In this document: piece after piece, positions 1-6,186 of the stretch | Layout of the letters: each line of letters begins with the position of its first letter | Position numbering within the stretch: the first letter of the stretch is position 1 | Assembly: GCA_002692605.1 (NCBI GenBank) | Contig: NZLE01000107.1 | Span: 4,143-10,797, forward strand | Length of the DNA stretch: 6,655 nt | Reading direction: 5' to 3' | Source of the DNA: Opitutia bacterium | Lineage (GTDB): Bacteria > Verrucomicrobiota > Verrucomicrobiia > Opitutales > Seribacteraceae | The notes under the pieces: generated by a model | Databases searched by the model: none | Told to the model about the DNA's origin: nothing | The model's input: only the letters and a program-made list of their open reading frames with translations | Made by a program: the position numbers and the translations under genes

Positions 1-477
1 GGCACCAAGCTTTCGGCGGTCTTGAGTGATTTGGTGGTGGCCGCGCGGGCGGACGTTCTCATGCAGGACGTCGCCTTGGAAAGCGCCCGAGAGGTTGCCA
101 TACGCAGTTTGCGAAACATCGAACTTCAACAGGTGAAGATCCATGCGGATTCGATGGTTCGGATGAAAGCGAGCAGGGAGTTGAACGTGAATGGTTTGGA
201 ACTCAGTCAAAAATTGCCAAGCCTGATTTTGGAAGCCACGACCATTCGTCTGCGCAACGTTGATTTTCCAAGCTCAACTGCGGTTCAACTGAACAGTTTG
301 AAAGGACCGATTGACGGAAAATATCCCAACTTCGGAACCCAGATTCCGATGTCCTCCCAATTGGGTCGGGTCAATTTTCTCGAAAACGTGAGGTCGGGAG
401 GAAACTTACTGAAGGACCGCATGACCTTCGACCAGTTCGGAGGAAACATTTCGATTGGCAAAATACCCGTCCCCTGA
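1..477 (+). CDS. C-terminal part of a large secreted beta-solenoid protein (partial)
   Basis: The reading frame is open from the first base and ends at TGA (475-477), so the gene starts upstream and only about 158 codons are visible; the TTG at 22 is internal, not a start. Codons 8-91 form four consecutive 21-residue units with hydrophobic residues at fixed positions, typical of a beta-solenoid or beta-helix. After the repeats (about codons 92-158) comes a Gly/Asn/Phe-rich tail containing KYPNFGTQIP, GRVNFLENV, SGGNLL, TFDQFGG and NISIGKI. From memory, tails of this type end very long exported proteins of Verrucomicrobiota, some with FecR domains; this is recollection, not a search result. 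The likely role is a surface or secreted structural or adhesive protein. It lies 15 bp upstream of a predicted outer-membrane barrel gene, which suggests joint transcription. The frame and coding status are certain; the function is tentative. Confidence 0.8.
   Translation, partial: GTKLSAVLSDLVVAARADVLMQDVALESAREVAIRSLRNIELQQVKIHADSMVRMKASRELNVNGLELSQKLPSLILEATTIRLRNVDFPSSTAVQLNSLKGPIDGKYPNFGTQIPMSSQLGRVNFLENVRSGGNLLKDRMTFDQFGGNISIGKIPVP
22..273 (+). repeat. Four tandem 63-bp / 21-residue solenoid repeats (protein level)
   Basis: The units are 22-84, 85-147, 148-210 and 211-273, with a half unit continuing to about 306. At the protein level, positions 4, 6, 12, 14, 17 and 19 of each unit are almost always V, I, L, M or F: for example L,V,V,M,V,L in unit 1, V,I,I,L,V,I in unit 2 and V,M,L,V,L,L in unit 3. 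Intervening positions are polar. DNA identity between units is low, so this is an old protein repeat rather than a recent DNA duplication. The alternating pattern fits one beta-helix coil per unit. The array probably extends upstream of the window. Confidence 0.7.
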
Positions 478-492
478 TCTGATTCATCCCCC

Positions 493-1668
493 ATGAACTT
501 TCATTGCCGCCATCGTTTCCTGAATTCCTTGCGCTATCTGACGATTGGCTTCGCATGTCTTCCCTTTTTCTGGAAGGCGCAGGCCTCGGATCTGCCGGAC
601 TTTTCGACTTTCCATTCGAACTTGGGCGTTCAGGAAATCGTGGAAGTGGGAGTGCCGATCAAAGACTTGGAGGAATCGAAGATCATTCCGACTCAATCTC
701 CTCCTCCGAAGGCCGTTCTTCCTTCAACACTTCTCGAATCTGAGAAAGAGATCGTTCGTGAGGAAAGTCCTCGCGTCGCGCAAAAGGCTCCCCGGACGGA
801 TCGAAGGAAAAGCGATGCTCCCGGGATCTGGGAAAGAGGCGAAACCAGAACCGCATCCTCACAACCGCCTGCCGTCCCCGCCGTATCATCATCTTCCGAA
901 ACCCAAATTTCCGCCCAGTCGGGTTTGCGGGCCTATCACACTTCCAACGTTCTGAGGACGGCTAAGGAAGTGGAGCAAAGGTCTGGAGTTTTCGAGGCAA
1001 ACGTCATGACAAGCGTATTCGCCCCGGATATCAGAGTCGGAGATTATTACGTTCTTCTTCCCAGGTTGGATATGATGATGCAATGGGCTCAATACCAGGA
1101 GATGGGCGATTTGCTCGATTATCGATTCGCTTTGATCAAAGGAGGATTGGGCTTGGCTATGCCCAATGACTGGAACCTTGGTTTCAGCCTGGATTACAAC
1201 CTTTTGCATAACATGAGCAGCGGAGACAAGACCTTCGACGCATGGTCGCCTGCCCTGACCGCGCAGAAGGTCTATTCGGTTTTTGAAAATTCCTTTCTGA
1301 TGCTGGATGCCACGGCCCGCCAGTCCAACACCGAACAGAGCGTAGTCTTTCCCGCCGCCGGAATTTTCGCGGACAGTGGCGATAACCTGCAAAATTCCTT
1401 CTCGGTCACTTTGGTTCATCCTTTCGACGAAGAGGGACAGCTCCTGTTTATGCCACGAATTTCATGGTCTCGAACCAGTTATCAAAATTCCCCGAATTCC
1501 GATCGCTTGGATTATCTTTTCAGCGGAGGAGCCAACTTGACTTATCGCTGGCGGGACTTCCTTGATCTTCAGGGCTTTATGAGCTACTCCTCGATGTCTT
1601 CGGATACCATTGATGATTTCGAAGTCTACGACCTTGGTTTGGCTCTGAGCGGAAATTATCGGTTTTGA
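493..1668 (+). CDS. Predicted outer-membrane beta-barrel protein with signal peptide
   Basis: This 391-residue protein has a basic N-terminus, a hydrophobic stretch (about residues 15-27) and an A-Q-A site at 29-31, giving a signal peptidase I cleavage before S32. Residues about 55-145 are rich in Pro, Ser, Glu and Lys and look disordered. Residues about 165-391 consist of short alternating amphipathic segments with aromatic residues and loops (such as YYVLLPRLDMMMQW, NLGFSLDYNLL, LLFMPRISWS and DLGLALSGNYRF). The protein ends in Phe preceded by aromatic and basic residues, the classic C-terminal signature recognised by the BAM assembly machinery. About 8-12 strands seem possible, but I could not count them reliably. 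I do not recognise a named family. The ATG at 493 is chosen because the signal peptide follows directly; no Shine-Dalgarno is visible. It sits between a solenoid exoprotein and a FecR-domain protein, so an export, anchoring or surface-display role is possible but inferred. Confidence 0.8.
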   Translation: MNFHCRHRFLNSLRYLTIGFACLPFFWKAQASDLPDFSTFHSNLGVQEIVEVGVPIKDLEESKIIPTQSPPPKAVLPSTLLESEKEIVREESPRVAQKAPRTDRRKSDAPGIWERGETRTASSQPPAVPAVSSSSETQISAQSGLRAYHTSNVLRTAKEVEQRSGVFEANVMTSVFAPDIRVGDYYVLLPRLDMMMQWAQYQEMGDLLDYRFALIKGGLGLAMPNDWNLGFSLDYNLLHNMSSGDKTFDAWSPALTAQKVYSVFENSFLMLDATARQSNTEQSVVFPAAGIFADSGDNLQNSFSVTLVHPFDEEGQLLFMPRISWSRTSYQNSPNSDRLDYLFSGGANLTYRWRDFLDLQGFMSYSSMSSDTIDDFEVYDLGLALSGNYRF

Positions 1669-1710
1669 AGGTTTGACCTGTCGGGAATCCTTCCTTTTGA
1701 TCATAAAAAT

Positions 1711-2679
1711 ATGAAAGGAGTGCTTTTTTCGACGATTTTGTTTTTCTCTTGTTCCATTCATTTGCGGGGGCAAGCGTCACACCTTCTTTTAACCAGTCAG
1801 GGAGAAGGGGCTCAGGTAAGCTTGAAGGATGGAGAAAACGAACGGTTGAAACGGGCAAGTTATCTGCCGAAGAATCAACTCATATCGGTTCGCCCGCGCA
1901 GCGGTTTGGAAACCTTGGCTGCCGGATTTCAATTTCGCTTTGGTTCCGAAACCCGTTTTGAACTGGAAGAGGATTCCATAAGGTTGCATGCGGGTTCGAT
2001 CATGATTCAATCAAGAAAAATTGAAAACGTCTCCAACCTGAAAGGACCCGAAGCCGCTCTTAAACTTTTTGGTTCCGGATGTTGCATGTTGGAAGTTGAA
2101 ACGAATGGCGGTTTCAAGGTCATTGGAATTTTGGGTCGATTTCGGATGGAGGTTTCAAGTGCCGGCGTATCTCAGGATCTGATGCCCGGAGAATTGGTTT
2201 TCGTGATGCCCGGAGATCGGGGGTTTGGAGAGAAAGTTAACATCAACGTAGGAAAAATTATCGAAACCTCCTACCTGATTTCCGGATTTTCCAATGCATC
2301 TTCCTTTCGTCAGTCCCTCGCCACCATATCAGCCGCTCAGGAGAATTCGATTGGTAAAACCTTCGCGGCGGAAGTTGGAGACGCAAAGTCTCCGGATCGC
2401 TTCGAGGTCTTGCCCACGGCTGTTCCGAAGCCCGAGATTGTTGAAATCGCTCCAGATAAGGTCAGCTCTTCGGAATCGTACGAAGTCCCTGAAGTCGATC
2501 CCCTGCTTGAGCTGTTGGGTCGCTCCCCAAAAAGAATGACGAAATCTCCCATGCCTGGCTCTCCCGGAACAATTTCTCCGAATTCTCAAGTTGAATCTTC
2601 CGTCAAGGAGGATTCTTCAAATCCTTCAAACCCGAAACCCCGTCCTTTTCCGAGTCGTCTGCTTCGTTTAGAAGAATAA
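1711..2679 (+). CDS. Secreted FecR-domain protein with proline/serine-rich tail
   Basis: This 322-residue protein starts with a signal peptide (hydrophobic residues 4-18; plausible cleavage after G-Q-A at 20-22). A C at residue 14 makes a poor lipobox, so a lipoprotein is less likely. Residues about 23-190 are a beta-rich FecR-type domain: a hydrophobic strand followed by a 'LKDGE' turn, the segment FRFGSETRFEL, the short motif SIRLHAGSIMIQS, a section resembling 'VETNGGFKVIGILGRFRM', and an 'LMPGELVFVMPG' turn. Residues about 220-322 are rich in Pro, Ser and Glu and look disordered. Unlike FecR of the FecIRA system, there is no cytoplasmic anti-sigma region and no transmembrane helix after the signal peptide, and no sigma-factor gene lies nearby. 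The protein is therefore likely a free periplasmic or extracellular module. Adjacent cysteines C124-C125 are notable. It follows the barrel gene by 42 bp and precedes the antiporter by 18 bp. The start at 1711 lacks a Shine-Dalgarno. Confidence 0.8.
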   Translation: MKGVLFSTILFFSCSIHLRGQASHLLLTSQGEGAQVSLKDGENERLKRASYLPKNQLISVRPRSGLETLAAGFQFRFGSETRFELEEDSIRLHAGSIMIQSRKIENVSNLKGPEAALKLFGSGCCMLEVETNGGFKVIGILGRFRMEVSSAGVSQDLMPGELVFVMPGDRGFGEKVNINVGKIIETSYLISGFSNASSFRQSLATISAAQENSIGKTFAAEVGDAKSPDRFEVLPTAVPKPEIVEIAPDKVSSSESYEVPEVDPLLELLGRSPKRMTKSPMPGSPGTISPNSQVESSVKEDSSNPSNPKPRPFPSRLLRLEE

Positions 2680-2697
2680 CTTCAATCTTCCGTAATT

Positions 2698-5600
2698 ATG
2701 AATTCCACAATCGCTCCAATGGTCCTCGCTTCGGGTGGAGGCCACGACTACCTCTACGGTTTGTTTTTTCTCATCTTGGCTTTGGTGATCGGTGCCGCCA
2801 CCCGCCACTTCCTGCAGAAGATTCCGTTGCCTTTTACGGTCCTTCTTCTGCTGATCGGTCTGGGGATGGGAGCCTTGAATCGGGCATACATCGAGGGAGA
2901 TGGTCACGGTCATGGCTCCGAGCATGCCGAACAAGCCTCTGGTTTGTGGGCCAAATTCGTTGATACTTTAAGTGGTGCGATTTCCTGGGGTGGGAATTTG
3001 GACGGTCACTTGATCCTTTACGTATTTTTGCCGATCCTGATTTTCGAGGCTGGTTTTGCCTTGGACGTTCACACCTTCAAGAAATCCGTCCTCAATGCCT
3101 TTTATCTGGCGGGTCCTGGGATCGTTACGGCTACCGTGATGACGGGGTTCGCCTTTTTTGGAATGGTTCAAGTTTTTGGGGGTCCGGGAGGCGTCCTCGA
3201 GGATTGGAACGTTGATTCGGGGGCTTTTATCTTTCTGGCATCCTTTCTATTCGGGGCGGTGGTCAGCGCCACCGACCCGGTGGCGGTGGTTGCCCTGCTG
3301 AAGGAACTGGGAGCGAGCAAGAAGCTGGGAACGTTAATTGAGGGTGAATCTCTGCTCAACGATGGTACGGCGATCGTCGCCTTTGTTCTACTCATTGGAG
3401 TGGTCACCGGAGCGGAGGCATTCACGAGCACCGGAAGTTTCATCGGAACCGCCGCCGTCGGTTTCCTCAAGATCGGAGCGGCGGGAGGATTGGTTGGCGT
3501 TCTTCTTGGTTTGGTTGCGGTTCTCTGGGTGCGCAAGGTCTTCAATGATCCGATGATTGAGATCACTGTAGTTCTGGTAACCTCATATGCGGTTTTCTTC
3601 ATCTGCGAGCATTTCTTTCACGTATCCGGAGTTCTCGGTTTGGTTGCCCTGGGCATTGTGATGGCTGGCGTCGGGCGTACCCGAATCAGCCCGGAAGTGG
3701 AGCATTTCATGCATGAGTTTTGGGAATTCACCGCTTTTGCGGCCAATGTGATTATCTTTATCGTGGTCGGTGTTGTGATCGCTCAAAAGGCTCAGCCAAC
3801 GGGTATGGACTTCGCCATCCTAGGTTTGGTCTATCTTGCGATTCATTTGGTCCGAGGAATCAATATGGGAATTTTCTATCCGCTGATGAGGAAAGCCGGG
3901 TATGGTTTGCCCGGAAAGGACGCAGTCGTGGTGTGGTGGGGAGCGTTGAGAGGAGCCATCGGTTTGGCTTTGGCCTTGGTTGTTTACACCGAACAGTATC
4001 GCTTTCAATTTGACGTCGAAGACGGTGGATCCGGATACAAGGAAAAGACGACCGCCGCCTTTGTGTTCGATAAGGGAATTGCAGAGAAACTTAAGGCGAA
4101 AAATGCATTGGAGGATCCGGACAAAAAGCTTGGTATGCTCTATCAGGGTATGTCTGTGACTCATGCTGAAGTGGAGATAAGCGGTGGAAGAATCGTCGGC
4201 ATATCCCAATCTTCGGAGCGTGCGGAGGAACATTTCGACGGATACAAGACCAAAGATGCCGCCCAGTTAAGGGATGATTTGCAGAGTGGTGATAAGGTTG
4301 TGCTCATATTGGGAGAAGGGCAGGGTGCGGTCGCGCAGGCGTCCCTGGTTGGAATCTCCGCACGGGTCAGAGACCAGTTTCTCTTTCTGATTTCAGGTAT
4401 CGTGTTGCTCACTCTTTTGGTGAATGCCACAACCATCAAGGGTATGGTGAATGCCCTTGGTCTGACGGATTTGCCCGCAGTTAAGAAATTAATGTTTTCC
4501 AACGCTTCGGGGAATGTGGCCGACGGTTGCGAGCAGGAGATGGATTTGTTGAAGGACGACCGTTTCCTGAGTGGGGCGAATTGGTCCGAGGTTCGAAAGT
4601 ATTTGCCCGATCCCGTTGCCTATCCGTTGACCTCGGAGGAATTGGCGGAGATGGATACGCTTTCGGAAACCCGCAGAAGATTGCTTGAGCGCGAACGGAG
4701 CAGTTACTGGGCTCAATTCAGGTCCGGTTTGCTCAGTGCCCGAGCCGTGGCCACCCTTGACAACAACCTCAGTGAATTTCTGGATTTGCAGGGGAAGGTT
4801 CCCATGACCGATCGGGGTTATTTGGACAAGGTCTGCGGAGTCAGCAAATTGACCGAGGCGATTCGCGAAGTCCCTTTTCTCAAGGGTCATTTTACCGACA
4901 AGATCACCGTAAGCTATGATTCGGCGAAGGCTTTTGTCGTCGCTCAACAGGATATGGCCAAAATGGTCGACACTCTAGTGAAGGAGTTGGACGAGTCCGG
5001 TGACCCGGAAAAGCTGACGAAAGCGTCCCGTATTCTCAAGGACGAAATTCGTCAGAACCGCTTGGCCGGACTTCAGTATATTCGGAATATGCACGAGAAC
5101 TATCCGGAAGCAACGGTTGGCATTGAGACCAAGGACGCGATCCGCTCTGTTCTCAATCATGAGCGAAACACGATTAAAAAGCTGAAAGCGGATGGTATGC
5201 TGGAAGCGGATGAGGCTTCCCGCATGATCATTGCCGTGGAGGAGAGAATGAAGTCAGTCATGGATCGTTCCCTTAACTTGACGCTGCCCGAACCGGAAGA
5301 GGTCTTGAGGGAAGTGAATTGGTTGAAGGGTATGTCGGAGGATCTGATATCAAAGATCGTCGTTGCCTCCGAACCCAAGTCTTACAATACCGGAGACGTG
5401 GTTATGAAGCAGTGCGATGCCGGGGACGGAATGATCGTCATTACGCGTGGAAGCGTAAAAGTCTCCATCGGAGACGTGGTGGTTGACATTATGGGTCGCG
5501 GAGCGGTGATTGGAGAAATGGCCGTACTGGCGGGTATCCCCAGAACCGCAAACGTAGTCGCCGATTCAGCCGTCTCGGCGCTTTGGTTGACGACCGAATC

Positions 5601-5928
5601 CATGAGGGCGATCATGACCGATTCTCCGGAGCTTACCGGAAGCTTGTGGAAGACTGCAGGAATGAGATTTGCGGAGAACTTACTGGGTGCAAAAACCCCT
5701 TACAACGGTTGGAGCCAGATGCAACTTCGCAGATGGTTGAACGAAGGGCAAGTTTCGGCTCCCGTGGATGGCACTTCGGTCAATCTTTACGGAAAGGTTG
5801 CCATTCTTCTTGCCGGAGAGGCGAGCTCTTCCACCGGCGGGGGCGAAACCATCACCGCACCGGCTCATTTGGACTTGGCGGAAGCAACCTTCAAATCAAG
5901 CGCCAAGATTTACATGAGAGACGCCTAG
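2698..5928 (+). CDS. CPA1-family Na+(K+)/H+ antiporter with C-terminal cyclic-nucleotide-binding domain
   Basis: This 1076-residue inner-membrane protein should exchange Na+ or K+ for H+ and so control cytoplasmic pH and salt. About 12 hydrophobic helices fill residues 18-430 and one more lies at about 560-582, giving 13 as in NhaP. Family motifs are present: LPILIFEAGFALD (about 111-123), SATDPVAV (190-197, the unwound-helix TDP motif), EGESLLNDGTA (215-225, with the N221-D222 ion-binding pair typical of electroneutral CPA1 exchangers) and WGALRGAIGLALAL (414-427, conserved R418). A soluble insertion of about 120 residues separates the last two helices. After the last helix, residues about 585-870 are helical and resemble the SOS1 / sperm-NHE cytoplasmic region (DRFLSGANWSEV, then SARAVATLDNNL). 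A cyclic-nucleotide-binding domain follows (about 870-985), then a further small beta-rich segment. It is much longer than the roughly 400-550 residues of plain NhaP. The ATG at 2698 has no Shine-Dalgarno; the upstream gap is 18 bp. The exact cation is unknown. Confidence 0.93.
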   Translation: MNSTIAPMVLASGGGHDYLYGLFFLILALVIGAATRHFLQKIPLPFTVLLLLIGLGMGALNRAYIEGDGHGHGSEHAEQASGLWAKFVDTLSGAISWGGNLDGHLILYVFLPILIFEAGFALDVHTFKKSVLNAFYLAGPGIVTATVMTGFAFFGMVQVFGGPGGVLEDWNVDSGAFIFLASFLFGAVVSATDPVAVVALLKELGASKKLGTLIEGESLLNDGTAIVAFVLLIGVVTGAEAFTSTGSFIGTAAVGFLKIGAAGGLVGVLLGLVAVLWVRKVFNDPMIEITVVLVTSYAVFFICEHFFHVSGVLGLVALGIVMAGVGRTRISPEVEHFMHEFWEFTAFAANVIIFIVVGVVIAQKAQPTGMDFAILGLVYLAIHLVRGINMGIFYPLMRKAGYGLPGKDAVVVWWGALRGAIGLALALVVYTEQYRFQFDVEDGGSGYKEKTTAAFVFDKGIAEKLKAKNALEDPDKKLGMLYQGMSVTHAEVEISGGRIVGISQSSERAEEHFDGYKTKDAAQLRDDLQSGDKVVLILGEGQGAVAQASLVGISARVRDQFLFLISGIVLLTLLVNATTIKGMVNALGLTDLPAVKKLMFSNASGNVADGCEQEMDLLKDDRFLSGANWSEVRKYLPDPVAYPLTSEELAEMDTLSETRRRLLERERSSYWAQFRSGLLSARAVATLDNNLSEFLDLQGKVPMTDRGYLDKVCGVSKLTEAIREVPFLKGHFTDKITVSYDSAKAFVVAQQDMAKMVDTLVKELDESGDPEKLTKASRILKDEIRQNRLAGLQYIRNMHENYPEATVGIETKDAIRSVLNHERNTIKKLKADGMLEADEASRMIIAVEERMKSVMDRSLNLTLPEPEEVLREVNWLKGMSEDLISKIVVASEPKSYNTGDVVMKQCDAGDGMIVITRGSVKVSIGDVVVDIMGRGAVIGEMAVLAGIPRTANVVADSAVSALWLTTESMRAIMTDSPELTGSLWKTAGMRFAENLLGAKTPYNGWSQMQLRRWLNEGQVSAPVDGTSVNLYGKVAILLAGEASSSTGGGETITAPAHLDLAEATFKSSAKIYMRDA
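3994..4365 (+). other. Soluble insertion between the last two antiporter helices (residues about 433-556)
   Basis: In ordinary NhaP/NHE proteins the helix carrying the RGA motif is followed after a short loop by the final helix. Here about 124 hydrophilic residues intervene, before VRDQFLFLISGIVLLTLLV resumes the family pattern. The insertion starts with a charged, Lys/Glu-rich helical part (about 445-475) and continues with alternating beta-like segments (HAEVEISGGRIVGIS, DKVVLILG, VAQASLVGI). It keeps the reading frame and its base composition matches the flanks, so it looks like a genuine domain. If the C-terminal nucleotide-binding domain is cytoplasmic and there are 13 helices, this loop faces the periplasm. 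I do not recognise the fold. Confidence 0.7.
5305..5652 (+). other. Cyclic-nucleotide-binding domain of the antiporter (residues about 870-985)
   Basis: The segment has the cAMP-receptor-like beta-roll order: a short helix (LREVNWLKGMSEDLISKI), strands around SYNTGDVVMKQCDAGDGMIVITRG, then the phosphate-binding cassette G939-E940-M-A ... R949-T950-A. In CAP-family domains the Glu binds the ribose 2'-OH and the Arg binds the cyclic phosphate, and both are kept here. A trailing amphipathic helix (about 965-990) corresponds to the C-helix. The Thr after the Arg is a position linked to cGMP tolerance in some homologs; that does not prove specificity. Intact ligand residues argue for real nucleotide binding rather than a degenerate domain. 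Confidence 0.88.
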
Positions 5929-5943
5929 TCTCATCACTTGAAG

Positions 5944-6031
<88 letters not shown>

Positions 6032-6050
6032 GATCTTTTGAAGGTTAACT

Positions 6051-6079
6051 TAAATGCATCCCTTGTCTGGTTTCGTCAA
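6051..6079 (-). promoter_or_regulatory. Putative promoter of tRNA-Ser
   Basis: On the - strand, TTGACG (complement of 6074-6079) matches five of six bases of the sigma-70 -35 consensus. It is followed after exactly 17 bp by CATTTA (complement of 6051-6056), a weak -10 match. Transcription would start near 6044, leaving a leader of about 13 nt before the mature tRNA 5' end at 6031, which is normal for a tRNA gene. The -10 element is poor, so the exact position is uncertain. Confidence 0.45.
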
Positions 6080-6186
6080 CTTTCAAAAATCAAGCTCTCC
6101 TTTTTGAGGTGATAAGATTTTCAGGGATTTGAAGAATCCAAGTTTTGAGGTTTGCTTGTTAGGCTAGATTGATTAGAAAGATTAAT

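Noticed and set aside
889..1419. 176-codon open frame on the - strand inside the barrel gene
   Set aside because: There is no domain or signal peptide, and the + strand frame has a signal peptide and a barrel-type C-terminus, so this is a shadow frame.
1711..2679. FecR protein as the anti-sigma regulator of a FecI-type system
   Set aside because: It has a signal peptide, no cytoplasmic anti-sigma region and no membrane helix, and no sigma-factor gene is in the window.
3168..3602. 144-codon open frame on the - strand inside the antiporter gene
   Set aside because: It is the antisense of strongly motif-conserved antiporter coding sequence, is Thr/Pro/Ala/Arg-biased low complexity, and has no recognisable family.
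4450..5300. A voltage-sensor domain between transport core and nucleotide domain, as in sperm NHE
   Set aside because: Residues about 585-870 are highly charged and contain no hydrophobic helices or S4-like arginine spacing.
5914..5934. Inverted repeat ATGAGA/TCTCAT spanning the antiporter stop codon, as a possible terminator
   Set aside because: The stem has only 6 bp and neither strand has a T-run after it, so it does not meet the pattern of an intrinsic terminator.
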